DNA of 64,000 nt from Misgurnus anguillicaudatus (taxonomy: Eukaryota > Chordata > Actinopteri > Cypriniformes > Cobitidae): NCBI RefSeq assembly GCF_027580225.2, contig NC_073353.2:38494001-38558000 (forward strand), in the 5' to 3' direction. Of the stretch, positions 13,601-28,600 are shown in pieces. The position numbers and the translations under genes are program-made. Below the pieces are notes generated by a model that was not told where the DNA came from, ran no database searches, and saw only the letters and a list, made by a program, of their open reading frames with translations. Positions within the stretch are counted from its first letter, which is position 1. Each line of letters opens with the position of its first letter.

Positions 13601-16600
13601 TGTCTTACCCCGTCGAACAACACTTCTCTGTTTATTGCTTTGAGAAGATTGTACAAGCAGCTCTCATTATAATAATCCCTTAAGATAAATGAAGGAGCTG
13701 AGCTGCTATCTGACACTGAGGTCAAAACTGATCAGTCACAGTCATACAGACAATGAACTCAAGAAAAACTTTAACAAGCATAGCACATAATGTTATGGAC
13801 ATAAACCAAATGAATTTGATAATCTCTCAGGGGCAGTTTCCCAGACAGGGTTAAGATTAATCCAGGACTAAACCTTAGGACATTTTAGGACATGTAGGTA
13901 ACCTACTTTTCAAAAACAACACTGGTGTGCATCTTGAGACAATGGCACTGATATATGTTAAGATATCTCAATGCAAGCTGTTTTCAATTAAGACCGCTCA
14001 AACATGCATTTTAGTCCTGGACTAGACTTAAGCCCTGTCTGGAAAACCACCCCAGTATGTTTAGTATATATTACCGCTGCAATAACAAAACTCCAAAGTA
14101 AAAACTTTTAAAATCTCCTTTATTTAACTTTGTTTAAATGTTTTCAAATCCTACTCCATCTACATTTCAGACAGTCCCAGCCTTTAAGTACGTGACTTTT
14201 CCTAAGTCGTGCTCCGTCCCGTACACTTCCTCAAGCGTGTGTGATATAACACCGTGTACGTCTGTGGACACATATTCTCTTCTTCACCCCATGCCTCCTT
14301 CTTCTGGCTGCTATGTTTGCCACCCACCATGATGAGTAATGAATGGAGCAGATAGCAGACAGAAGCTCAGGTCGCCCACCAGCACCCCTCCCCTCTATAG
14401 CCCATCAAAGTTAACAGGCATGTCCCATCAGAACATCACCCGCTGGGTTCTGACCGGCCCTCCACTGCAGATCGCTACCACACACATACAACAGCACTAC
14501 GTCATATCAGGAAGCAAATAAATGCACTCATTTACTCACAACAGGAGAGCAGAGCGACCGTTTCTGCCCTGAGTCAAATGAGTGAATTGGAAAGTATTAT
14601 CTAAAGTTTACAAGAACTTTCCAGAACGCTGATGTCTTTAACAGTTACGCCGAGTAAGGTGTTGCTAACTCATCTGGTTTACACGTCCACCAAAAGGGAC
14701 TTTGAAGTTTTTCCTGGTGGACCCAATGTAAAACCAACACCAAACACTTGTGTGGACCCGAGAACATCTGAGATGAAGAACTGTAATGTGTGGATAAATG
14801 TTATCTTCATAGATATATTATTTAAAGAAATAGTTCACCCAAAAATGTTCTGTCATCATTTACACACCCTGTTGTTACAAACCTTTATACATTTCTTTGT
14901 TTTGCTGAAGACAAATAAAGTTATTTTAAACAATGTTTGTAATGTTTTTGAGCACCATTGACTTCCTGATTACAAACTATCTTCCTTTGTGTTCAACGAA
15001 ACAAAGAAATTAATACAGGTTTGTAACAACTTGAGGATGCGTAAATGATGACAGGATTTAGATTTTTGGGCGCACACACATCATTTTCAAACAGCATGTG
15101 AGTAAATCGGTTTCGCGCCTTCTTGTGCATAAAAATGTAAATTGGCAATAAAGCATGTGAAATGATCGCTTGCGCCGAAGCAGCACTGCGTTTGAGATGA
15201 TGGACTGACACGTCTACGCTGTTCCCACTCCAATTTCGAAGCTTAACCAGACGTGCACGCGGGTCGAAAGATGATTTGAGTTATAACGCTCACTTGTGAT
15301 TGGCTATATTTTACTTTACTCAAATCTAAGTAACAAACCCAAAACATTGTACGTGTCCTCCATGTATTATATGCATATGCTTCACTATATACAATCTAGC
15401 CACATGTAGGTTAACTCTTAAAAGAGTTTATGTTCAAAAATATGGAAAAAACACAAACAAGGAAATGACTAGAAATATATCTCTGATATCAATCTGTTTC
15501 GACAGAAATAAAATACATAAAATAATAATGCAGAACTAGTTGTTATGTTCTCTATATGGTTGTTGATTTCCAGTCTTACATTTCATACATTTTATTTCTC
15601 TTTTTTTATCAGTTTTGTTAAAGAACACCTATTTCTTTGCCAAAAACAACATTATTTTGTTTATTTGGTGTAACACAAAGTTATGTTTTAAAACCTCATT
15701 ATTTTCCACATACAGTACATTATTGTTGCTCCTCTGTGCCCTGCCTCCCTAAAACACATTGATATTGTAGAAAGCTCATCTTTCTAAAAAGCGTTGTGTC
15801 CTCTTATTGGCCAGCTAATCTGTACATTGTGATTGGCCTAAATACCTCTGACGTCAGCCATAAATCTGATGCCCCTTACCATGTTTGAATGATTAGCTCA
15901 CAATGCAATACTATCAGGAGTTAATATCATCTTTACTACCTTATCAATACAAGCCAGTGATGTGTGGGTTGATCCAAAATGAGCTTGTGTGTGCAGTCAC
16001 CCATGGTTACGAGTCATCCAAAAATATTTTCAATGATATCCGGGTCGCGGTCAGTCGGGTCGTTTGAAATAAAGATGGCAATTAAGTATTTAAAACAATT
16101 ACTTCTTTTAAAAAATGCGGGCCAGGAAGCGGGTCGGGTACGGGTCGGGCAGAATTATGATAATGACCGTCGTGTCCACGTCAACAGGCTGAAGAAGTAA
16201 ACTGTTGCCTACAATCCATGTGTTTGTTGTAGTCCATTGTTTACTTTGGGATTTGTACCTTTTGCATATTGTTAACATGTACTAATACACACCAAAAGGA
16301 AATGGGAGATAATAGATGCTCTTTATGCTCAATTTGGTGAAGTGCCGCCTATCTTACAGGCATAAAATGGCTGAAGTTGAACAATCGTTTCGTCCTAGAT
16401 GTAAAAGCTCGGCTCGTTAGCGATTCGCATCGCTTTATCGCATCGCAGACAAACTGAAAGGGCCTTTTACACATGAAAGTACAGATTATAGATGATGTCC
16501 ATTAAACTCCTGACTCAATCTGAACCTCTATGGAAAAACAACTGACCTGGAAAAGCACTTGATTCTCATGCCACTAAAGTCAGAGTCATTTAAGGGGGAG

Positions 16601-19600
16601 GTCTGGGAGCGGAGAATCACCACATCATTTTCCCATGAATGATTCCTGTAGTTCAAATCTTAATAAAGGCAACACATTCACAGGATTTAAAAAACTTTAC
16701 TCACTAATTTTGATATGAAAAGAGATTTGTGCATATGCAACACTTACGAATCATTGCAATCTTTCTTTAAACACAGAAACACCAGCATTAAATCAATATT
16801 TAACAATGTGTTTATTCCGAAGACCTGAGCAGTCCTGTAAGTCGAGTCCATCTCTGAGAGTCCGTCTGCCGTTGATGCTTATTTGCAAAGCAAATCAACT
16901 CGACCTTTAGGGCTTCTTGGAAGTCTGACCCCTCTAAGCAACAGAAACTGCTTTTCAGCTCCTTGTTTTTCTCTTCAACACCCGCTTTCGCTTGAACAAG
17001 CACCCAGAAGTTGTCAAACTTTCCTGCCGTGTGAAGGCCGAGCTGAAGAAGTGCTCACAAGAGAGAAAGAAAGAGGAGACAAAAAGCCCTGACAAAGCCC
17101 AAACATTCAGGCCTCCTAGCGTGATGGTGTGTGAATGGAGGGTGATGGTTGTGCTATGGCATGCTAATGAAGTTCTAATACTCACAAATGCCCTCTCTCT
17201 TTCCTCCGGCAACAGGGTTAATTATCATAACAACGGGGTGCTGGAGAAACACTGGACGTTTCGCAGGAGAAACCAAGACCAAGAGCAAAACGCAGATGGA
17301 TAAGAGAGGTCGCTCGCCCTGTCTCGGTTTAATGAGTACCATCGGCGGACGGAAACTACGGCATCGGTATGTTTCGCCGTGTCTCTGGAAGTAGGGGGCT
17401 TGTTTAAACCATCGCTTTCTTTGCTTTTGTTTGACTTCTGTGCTGACTCGCTTCAATCTTCAGTGAAAGAGCTATTCACGAACACAAAAACACACAAACT
17501 GTACAGGAGAACACTGCTGGGATACTCTTTATAAACCATCTCAGTGTGCTTCTTGCTTTGTAATGTAAAGACTTTACAAACAAATCACTTCATTAAGAGC
17601 GGATCACTGGCATGAAGATACACAAACTCTACCAGCAGAAACCTGCTTCAACAAAACACAGCCGCTAACATTACAAAAAAAACAAACAAGGTTGAATGAT
17701 TTCACTACTTCAGTAATATTCATAGTGATAACTGTTGTCATGTGCCACTTTTTGCCAGAACCATGCTGTCGTATTTAATTTAATTCAATTCAATTTTATT
17801 TTATTTATATAACGCTTTTCACAATTTTTAATTGTTTCAAAGCAGCTTTACATGAGTAGATGTAGCGTAGTAATAATGTAACGTATACAGTAAAGTGCTA
17901 AGCCAAAGTTGGTTGACTCTTGAGGGGATGAAAACCCCCCCTAGGAAAAAAACCCAGCGGGAAAACTCCTAGAAGGACAAAAACCCTTGTGAGAGATTAA
18001 TATATTTATATATATATATAAACATGGTAGAGATAGGATGCGGGTAAGCGGATAAAACTGGTTCAGCTGGTTCAGCCGGTGGTAAAGTTGTGATTGAATA
18101 CTGAAAAGTGATTCCATGCATAAAAAATAAAGCTTTTACCAAATGTTTTTAACAAAATATGGATATCTCACGTGTCAATATATGGGGGTTTAAATAACAA
18201 TGTGAAGTCTCTGTTTATTAAGTTGGATATTATTGCTTTTGCTTTGTGTATTTTTAATTCACAGAATTCTCACAAAATATAATAGCTGCGTCCGAAATCA
18301 AGCGCAGCTGACTTGTTGCCTGCTGCCTCATGAGGCTATAAGTGTTCTTGAGTTCATGCAACCCTGCGCAGACCGATCAGCGAGGTTTGCCACTTGCAGT
18401 CGAGGGAGGAGTTGAAGATGGAGCGGTCAAGTCGGACACCTGCTGCTTGTTGTAGTGACGTGTGTGCTGTGTTGCCTTTTTTAATCGCAAATTGTATGAA
18501 ATTTGCAACCAGAAACCCTTTATATTTAATATTACCTAAAAATAACGGAAAACATAAACCTACATTATTAAAATACCTATGGGCGGTTTCCCAGGTAAGT
18601 CCCAGACTAAAATGCATGTCTGAACTGCTTTAATTTAAAAACACCTTGTCCAGTTTAATTTTAACATATTTTGTTGACATTGTTTTGTCTTAAGATGCAC
18701 ACCTGTAGAGTTGTTTGTAAGGTTTGTAAAAACTATTTAAATGACCTAATATTAATAAGGCCTAGTCCTGGATTAATCTAAACCCTGTCCGGGAAACCGC
18801 TCCATAAAGTTTGGTCTTTTACCTGTTATAAAAACATAAATTTATAATGTTTATTAGTGTAACTGGATATTGGATTAAACATGAAACGCATCGTTGCCAT
18901 CAGTGAGGTGACCAATCACAGAGAGCTGTTTCATCACCAGAACTCCATGCACCTGCTCTGGAGAGGCCAGCCGGCTACTCTCGAAAAGCTCTTGTGGTAC
19001 TTTGATACCATACGTCACAGTCATATGCCTTCAGCGCCAGCTCAAGTCGGACAACATGTCTAACCAGGATTCACTGCTTCAAGTCAGCCGCCAATCGGTC
19101 TGTGCAGCACCGCATAAAGTCAAACACACCCAATGACTTCAGCGGCATGAAGGCAGTTCCGGGAAACACATTCAGACAGCCTTCATAGGCAGCGTAATGT
19201 AATTGTGTTCGAAATATAAACAGAGAGCACCTTTGTGATAACTAATCCCATATTTGAAAAGGTGTACAAAATTATAAAACTTTATTTACATTAAATTTGT
19301 GATCCAGCCACTTTCTTGGCTGCCATTTTATTTTTTCAAACTCAACCAGGCTCGACCCATCACATTCCCCGCGCACACACATGCATAGAATTGTGGGACA
19401 AGACGATGAAGGTATCTCAAGAGACAAGAAGTAAACCAAACATTGGATTCGGACGTGCCTTGATGCCTTGGAATGTGGCCCCCAAACGCAGCTTTTGGCC
19501 GCAGCCACTGTCTCCATAAAGCTTGTGTCCTTATTTTTCATATCCATAACACGTTTATTTACAGAAAATATGAGTACAGACTGATATTTTTCTGAGGTCT

Positions 19601-22600
19601 GGACTCTCTTATAAAGGATTTAGAAAAATTAAAACAGATGGTTTTAGGGTTGCCAGATATTTAAAAATTATTGGAATATTGCAAATGTCACGTCACAATG
19701 TTTTGCAATAACTGAATGTTTTTAATTCTTGTAAAAGTTATGAGTTTTAGGTTGATACTGATGGCAGACAGATTGGTAAGACAAAGAGTGTGATGGTTTC
19801 TTTTTCTAGAAAAAATGTGAAACATGTATGCTGTTATATAATTTCAGTTATTTTATTCAAACTGATTTTACAAAATTAAAGATTATTGTATCATATACTA
19901 GTGCTGTGTTTAAAATAGCAATATGGAGATACATTGTCATGAACTCCTGATCAATACAGCACCTTCTGATGCACTTTTGAAGGTAGCATAATGGATCATA
20001 GTTGATCTGTGATCATACGAAAGAGACGCATGTGACACATGGAGAATTTTGAGTGATATTTAAAGGGTAAACCTTTCCCGCTGCACCTTTCCTTAATGCA
20101 TACTCTCTCTCTTTATATGCAGATATCTTAACTTTTACTTTGCAACAGTTTAAGAAGCTTGTATTGGGATTCACACCGCACCATACCATAGCGTACTGTA
20201 TACTGCATCATATAGCAAGCTGTCATATTTGTCCTTTCAATATGCAGCCCTAGATGGTTCAATATATTGGTAATAACATCATTCTCTGAGAAATTATATT
20301 TTTATTTTTGTCTGAAAATGTGACCATACTGCTGGAATTGCACAGATACTGCATCAGTCCAACGCTCAACACAGCCACACACACACATACACAAATCATG
20401 TTCTTGTGTTTAGTGAGAGCTAGACAAAGCAGAACTAATGGACAAGAACACATCTTTAAAAGCAGATTTATTTAACTTGACATGCTTTCTAAAGCGAGAC
20501 GCTTGTGGTGAGAGATGATGAAAAACTAGCAAGACATAATGCGCTGACGTCCATCTGACACACATTTACACACACACACAGACACACACACACACCAACA
20601 ATTAAAAAAAAAACTTCATCTAACAGCACATCTCCAATGACCATCATAAACACATGACCTTAGATTACATATGACACTAGAAACAGAAACACTGAACTGA
20701 ACTCCATACATGGCACAACGCTCTTACAGGCATCAAGTCCTTTATAGTTTTTGATCCATACATGAAGAAGGCCAGTTTCAATGGGAACGCCCAACGTTCA
20801 GACACGCAAACAGCCAAATCCTTCTTTAACATAACAGCTCTTGATGGATGACTAGGGACAAGACCGTTGCCAGGAACCAATACTGGCCAACTTCACGGAA
20901 AAGGAAAAGAAAACAGGTCTTTTGTTGCATTTTAACACCAAAACAAAGCGTCTTTGCTTTTAAAGCACACTTTAGCTCTTCTTTGAAGCCCTGACATCCT
21001 CATTAACTCGCGTGAAGGAATATGAAGTTTTGTTTTTGCCCGGTTCTTCGTCTGCTCCGCTTGGCTGAACTTCACTCGACTGGTGCTGCACCAGCGTGAC
21101 AGGCGTTCAGTTTTCATAATCGTACGACAGAAAGCTTCAAACATACAGTCCTCTAAAACATGCAGATAGCTGAATAACTTTACAGCAGTGCAATGTTTTA
21201 CTTATTATTCAAATAAATCTATTACACATCATATAAACACGCTGCTCTAAAATCTATTATAGACCCAACTACATCATACACGAAGTCTAGATCTGCATTT
21301 GTACTGTTTTGTCATTGCTAAGACGTTCAATAAGAAGATAATAATAATAATAATAATTAACCAGAAAAACCATTGGGATGCAAGAGAGATATTTAAACGG
21401 GAAATTTCACAAGGCTTTTTTAAAATGTCAAATACATCTTTGGTGTCCCCAGAGTACACAAAATAGCTCAAAACACCCCACAAATAATTTATTATAACAT
21501 GTTGTAGGTGTGAGCAAAAATGTGCCATTTTTGGGTGTGTCCTTTAATATGCAAAGGAGCTGAAATTTCAACAAGTTATTTTTTCACATGCTTGCAGAGA
21601 TTGGTTTACCAAAACTAAGTTACTGGGTTGATCTTTTTACATTTTCTAGGTTGATAAAAGCTCTGGGGACCCAATTATAGCACTTAAACATAAAAAAAGT
21701 CAGATCCATGATTTTCATGACATGTCCCCTTTAAATGACCGGTTCACATCTGAGAGTTTAGGAGAAACGTGAATGAGTTTTACCTTTGAGCATTGCTTGT
21801 GATTCTGACACCAAACCAACGATCCATTACTCTGTGAACAGAAAGAGAAACAACATCACATCATGAAATGATGGTTAATCTGAAGTACACAGAAACATAG
21901 ATTGGCCCAATACACTCAAATACAAGGTAAAATAGTCTTCTTTACTATTTACACTGAACTTTATCAACACTGTTTGGCGTTGCCTATTGTCGCTTTTCCA
22001 TGGCTCAGGTCATGTCAGCTCACTTTACTTTGGCTCAATTAGCTCTTCCATTGAGTTTAGTACCACTTCAGAGTGGGAGGGATTTAGGCGCGTCGTTATA
22101 TTTGCATATCATACAAATGTGGGAGCGAGCATCTTGTAATGCAATGTTTCCCATACATTCATTCATTTATTTGTCAGTCTGCCACAAAAACAAAATTGAC
22201 CACCACAAATAGATGTTTGCACATCGCATTAATCACTACCTCTGACAGTTTCTGTACAAACATCCATGGCATCAGTCGACAAACTCCGCTGAGCCTCATT
22301 TAAAGGCGGAGTCCACGATGTTTGAAAGCCAATGTTGATATTTGAAATCACCTAAACAAACACGCCCCTACCCCAATAGAATCTGGACCTTCTGTTGATA
22401 GACCCGCCCCACACATACGCAACCCAGCAAGGATGTCGGTAAGTAGACACGCTCCTTACTGCTGATTGGCTATAAGTGTGTTTTGGTAGTCAACCCGTCT
22501 CCTTTCCCAAAGCGTTTTTCAAACATCGTGGACTCCGCCTTTAAGTCACAAAAATGCCGTGCATACATGTGGATGTGTGCCTCGTGGATGTGCCGCCGCA

Positions 22601-25600
22601 AAATGCAAGTCTGAAAAACACTGGTATGGTGTTTCTGATTGTCAGATTGTGAATGTATTTCACTGCTAAAGGGAACTTACAACTGGGTGTGCCAGCTGTG
22701 CCTCATAAGTCTTGAAAAGTGAAGCCGCTGGCTCTTTGATCGCCCCCTGGTGGCTGCCTGCAGCACAAGTCATAAACCCCACCCTCTCCATTCAAACGAA
22801 TGGGACTCTGCAAAAAAAAACTATTTACACTTCCAATAAAAGTTTCCGAAAGATAGTTTTGGTCCTTTAAAATAGTTGATATCAAGCTGATATATTTTCA
22901 AGTGTTCATTTTTGTGATAAGTTTCATTTTAGCTAGTAATTTGATGCTATAGAAACGGGGCATGTTGTTATGATTGGCTTGATAGTTGAATTGGTCGTGT
23001 TTGGGCGGAAGTTTGATACCGTGTCTCCACCTCTGGCTCCACGGACGATTCCTTCTGCGCATGCCTTGGCGTCAAACTGACGTTTTTACGTAACATGGCG
23101 GCGACCATGGTCAAACATTTTTGGCTTCAATTCATTACAATGGAGGGAGGCGACGTCGCATCATCCATCTTTTTTTACAGTCTATGCTTACAAAAAAGCA
23201 GATATGACAACAGGTTTGCTCGAGTGCACGCACGAAGGTAAAGCTAATCTTGTGATGACGCTGGCAGTGACTATTCTCTCAGACCAATCAGTGATCTACA
23301 GTGTTTTCACCTCATAACACATCAGCTCAACTGGTACTAAAAAAACATTGGGTACTACATACTGTACCCAGTGGAAAAGCCTCCAAAAGTAACCAGAGCG
23401 GAGCTGACCCGACCCGTGGGGTACTATGTAATGGAAGAGTGCCATATGTAGACAGCTTACTAGGTTTAAGCACAGAGCCCACGAGTTACAGTTTTGGCCT
23501 TCATTTGTGTGCAAACATCACAATGAGAACTGACAGACTGCTTTTAGTAGAGAAAGATGCTTTAAGGACCCATCCAAATACTCCATTAACAACCGTTTCA
23601 AATTAAGAAATATAAAATGGACCTTTGTTTCGATTTCCAAGACATTTTGGAGTATTTGAACGGCTAAACTTTACGGGTCTAGGAAAGACCAAAAGTCTGC
23701 TTAAGTTCAATGTCAAGTTCAAAGGGTTCTGGAACAATGTTATCCAGTGGAAATTCCCAGCGAAACCTTGGGAAAAAACGTATCATTAAAGGACTTCATT
23801 TGCCATGCAGTACCACAGGGTGTTGTACATTTGATGTCAATGTTAATGGTCAAAGAGAGGAAGACAAGACAGCACACACAGTTTCTAATTCAAACACAAA
23901 ATCATTCTTAAAAGCAAAGCCAGGAGATTTGAATGGTCTGGTTATGGGTTTATATATATAACACTCTTAACTAAAACTTATTTCAAAACTTTAACATTTA
24001 ACCACCATAATCTCACACTTCATTTTGTACTAGAAATGTAGTGGACATGGTGCAGACGTGTTCTTTTTAAACATGAAACCTACATTGAACCTGTTTACTT
24101 TGTGCCCAATTCCTGATGTTTCAAATAAAAAAAATCATAAAAATAAAATGACTTCCCTTTTATAGCTATGATGTTACACACATCTTTACCAACTTGTTTA
24201 CATATCACTAAAGTAAAAATAATTAAGAAGTGATTATATTATATGAAATGAAATGATTTAGTCATGATTATATTTATAATACAGCACAGCCTTCATTGCC
24301 AAATTGCATAAACATTTCTGCCTAAAGCAACATCACACAAAGTCATTTCATGACCCTGTCAGCATCCCCACAGAAGACTGCTGCTGTTCCTCCTCCTCAT
24401 CATCATCATCATCACCATCACTGAACTCAGTAGCAGGGTATCCATCACACTGATTTTATGCGCATTTTGAAGTATCGCATAAGAAACGAGCGATGGAAAT
24501 GGCGAATTTTGAATAAAAAACCCTTGATGGTTTTACGATGGTTTTACGCTGGCTTGAGGTGGTTTTTGATTTATGCAAAAAGAGTAAATGCGAATCATGT
24601 GAGATGGAAACGTATTTGCTGACGTAGCGAACATTAAACCCACGTGGCTGATCATCTAACTGTTTCAGGTGACATTGTCTTTATCATATATGGGGCTTGA
24701 TGTCGTCGCAATGCCCTTGCATTACGAGAGTATTACGTTAGTGACTGCATCAAAAATGTTGCATTCCTTCTTCTGTGCACAGCATTTAGTTTAGTAATTA
24801 CAAGCTGCAAGTTTATAACTTGCCTAATCATAACTAAATGCAGTCTTGTCTCCATTTCCTAAGCTTTCCTTGTTTTATTTACTGTTGGTTACTAGGTTAC
24901 CAATACCAGCGTCATTGGCTTGAATAACTTGATGGAAACGCAGCTAATTCGCATTTCTCCGTTTTTCTTTTTTTTTGCGAATTTTGAAAAGATGTTTTGA
25001 TGGAAGCCCAGCTAGTGAGTCCATTATAGATCAACTCTATACTCTCAGACTAACCTAACCCCTAACCCTTACACATGAGGAGCAGATGTAAAATATATAG
25101 AAAAAGGTACTACACATTTGTAAAATCAGTTACAGTAATATCTGTAAGCTGTGCTTTTGGCCCAGGTGATGTCTTTCTTTCTTCAAAGTTTCATTTCTCT
25201 GTCTTATATTTAAACTGCAAGCTTTGGTGGAAATGTTTAACACAACACTGAGGTCCGAACGCTTCACAAACTATGATAACTTATGTTTCAGAGATCTCCT
25301 TGTTTGTTTAAGGTTGTTTCATACATCTTACATTAGGTAGACATCACAGACACAAGAGCATCGTCCATTATTTTCAATCTTTCCAATTCTCTTTTGATAC
25401 TGAAGCGCTCAATGCTTTTGGTGTTTGATGATCATAACACTCCTTAAATATCAGCACAAATTAGTTTTAGCTGGTTTAGCTGTGTTTTGGTTACCTAACT
25501 GGTCAACCTGGACTTAGCTGCTCTGGCTAGAAGACAAGCTGACCACCAGCTTTGCCAGGCTGGGAGAACCATCTTAAATCAGCTACTAACACCTTAAACC

Positions 25601-28600
25601 AGCTAAACCCAGCTAACTTCTTATCCTGGTCTTAACTGGATTTTTGAGTAGGGAAAGACTTCTTATCAACCGTACAGAAGGTGCAAAACATCTACAGCTG
25701 CCACATTCCTGAGATAAAGCGGCTGTAAAGTGTCACGGTCAATGAAAAAACTGGGATACCAAAGCTGTAGACGGATTTTAGGGGACGCAGGCAGATAGAC
25801 TCCTTGTTTAAAGAGTTAGTATTGCTCAGTAGTTAAGATAAGTCTCATAACACACCCAACATTCAAACAACCCAACCATTATTATACAAGACAAAGGTGC
25901 AGAAATAACACAGTTTGTCATTCCCGTGAACTCATACATTATAAAAGATCACCAAATGACATGAATGTGAATGCACAGTTGTCAGATGGTTATTTTTCAA
26001 GCATCTAACAATGAAGTGTGTGACATCATTTTAATTAACAGAGAAAAATAATAGACTTCTACCAAATAATAAAAGCACAAAAGTAAAGCTCATATTTTTG
26101 AATAAAGACCATAAAGCAGTGGTTCACAAACTTTTCATTTTGCGACACACTCAAATAACTCTATAATAACAAATATAATCTATCCCAGCACACATCCAAC
26201 ATATTTTAAATGGAAATATGAGAAAAATACACATTTGACCTTTTTTAATAATTGAGTTGTTTTTATTTCCATTGTCATTTTATTAATAAAAACGTAAGTT
26301 TTATTGAAAAATCGAAATATCTATATTTATGGTATCAAAATCATTGTCATTGCAAGGACTAAACAGTTTTTTGTGTCATTCACCTAAAAAGCAAAGCGAC
26401 TTTGCACGACCCTCCTCATCCCAATGTGCGACCCACAACTGAGTCCCAACCCACAGTTTGAAAACCTCTGCATTAAAGGAATGATTCAGAGAAAACCTGT
26501 CTATTATTTGACCTTAAATGTGTTTTCTGAAGTAATAATCCAGTGTCATGATCGCTTCAGACAATATCTCAGTACTGGTTTTGAGTTTAGACGCTTTGAC
26601 AGACACAGTAATGTTTTAACGGCACCACAGAGCCACAGTGTTTACACTTTGGCATTTGTAAGTAAACCTTTTATAATCAGACTAACAAATGGCTTTTTAT
26701 AGCCGTCTACATAGACAAAATAAATACTAACACACGTCTTCCAGCTATTTTGTTTTTTTTTCTGTTTTTTCTTTAGATTTTGGTCTCCAGAATGCTTGAC
26801 ATGATGCTGTTATTTTATAGTTTTATTCAGTAAAGATAAAGACTTGTTTATTTATCTTTGAACAAACTGTTGCTGGTAAATAAGTAAGGAATAATTGACA
26901 ACAGGCCGTTGAATTATAAGAAAATAATTAAAAAAACAATGCATTATTTTTTTTTAATTCAAAGGAGTCAATTATTCCACTAATACCACGGTTACCAAAT
27001 ATATTGCTCCAGTGCCTATTATTAAGACATTTTAAAGGTTAGGTGTGCGATTATTGAAAAATAATCAACACCCATGGAACATTTCTCAGCCAATCAGAAT
27101 CAAGCATTCAACAGCCCGTGGTATAACATAAATGTAAATCTACAGTAAGTTGTCATTTCTATAGACATTTTTTATGGAGAAGTCCAGTCATTGTAAGTGC
27201 ATTACTATATCGCCATGCTTCGCTTTCTTTTTATATTAAAGTGTAAATTATTTTCTGTCACAATTAGCATCATCACAAACATGCGCAACTTTCTTTTAAA
27301 ACTAAGAAAATGTTTCATGGGGTACATGACAGTACCAGCAGATACAGATGATCTGATTACAGCAATTATCAAGTCTCAGTGTATTTCAATCAGCACAAGA
27401 CTCCGTTCATGTTTGTCATAACTGAGAAACCACAGACACGCACATGCACAAACGCACACACATGCACACACGCGCGCACACACAAACATACACACACACA
27501 AGCTGCTGGTGCGGTTCAATTCCACTTCCAAGTTATTTCATATCAAAGGCCCGTGACAAAGGGACATGGCAAAACCGCTTTCCAATGTTTGTCTTTCCTT
27601 TGGATCAGAACACGCGTCCCTCGGGCTCAGCACATTAACTATAAGAGCCAAATGCAGAGAACGACGGGTTTAATTTAAAACATCATAACTTTTACGATGT
27701 CAAACGCACTAGCAGGACCTCTCTGACACACCTTTGGCTTAATACATTCACACATAAATAATTCCACACACAGCAGACGCTTTCCAAGAGCACACGGCCG
27801 AACACAGGCACTCTTTCAGTGCAAACGCAGACGTTAAATTTACAGCTGGGTGTTTCCATTCAGACTATTATGGGATGGGGGAGAGAAATACCTCTTTGAT
27901 GCTATTTAGACATTAAATAAGAAAATTAAAACTCCAGAAAGATGTCACATGTAATTTCACTGGACAGTAAACCGTGTGTTTTGATAACCTCTCTCGACAC
28001 ACAATTTTGGACATAAACTTTATAAGTTGCCTACACGAAAATTTCTTGGCTTTAATGATAACACACAGTTGAGCAAAATTAAAGGTGCCAAAGAATGCAT
28101 TGTAATAATCTGTGTAATTGTTCTCTGATATCTACATGGAAGGTTTGTGGCTTTACTAAGTGCATAAAAGATCCAGAGACGGTTTATCTTGTAAATCTGG
28201 TTTTACATCAAGGGTCATGAATAATAATGTTGAGCTCTGCTCTGATTGGCTGTTTCTCAGAGCAGCTCCTTCAGTAGCTCTGTGTGTGTGTGAGAACAGA
28301 TCTTATGTTTGAGTTCATCTGATACAGATTTTAAGGAATAATCAATTGTTTGGAGATTGTTAATGGACGTTTTTGAGTGGTAAGCTTGTTTTCTTTTTTC
28401 AGAATGGACCTCCAAATCGTAACTGTAACGTCAATAGTAGAACTAAACACTAGCATATATCATTAACTAGCATATAGCATTACCTAACATATAGCGCTAA
28501 CTCAACAGTCACAACTTTATTTTTAGCATTGTAATAACAATGTAATTAATTTAAGTTTTTTTAAACATCTGGACTGTGACGTCATAGTTGGTGTTATGTT

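Larger units (their letters stand above)
1849..21783 (-). other. anos1 intron 2 (19.9 kb)
   Basis: Apart from the elements listed separately, this holds AT-rich unique sequence. Stretches 4346-5832, 6022-8552, 10036-11757, 15076-16800 and 19541-21396 show no supportable genes. Short CA repeats occur at 20569-20596 and an (ATA)n at 21338-21356. Confidence 0.75.
21988..23445. mobile_element. Family J element with two nested insertions (anos1 intron 1)
   Basis: The left end has CGCTTTTCCATGG and the right end AATGGAAGAGTGCC, imperfect inverted repeats. The inner right part (GGTACTAAAAAAACATTGGG, TACCCAGTGGAAAAGC) recurs at 55440-55705. A TTAA element (22304-22540) and another repeat (22704-23187) sit inside. 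Ends are approximate. Confidence 0.55.

Noticed and set aside
17175..17456. 93-codon minus-strand frame and 103-codon plus-strand frame overlapping
   Set aside because: No homology recognised, no splice context, overlapping frames on both strands, and inside an intron.
25040..25070. CCTAACCCCTAACCCTTA, telomere-like
   Set aside because: Only about three imperfect units; too short for an interstitial telomere array.
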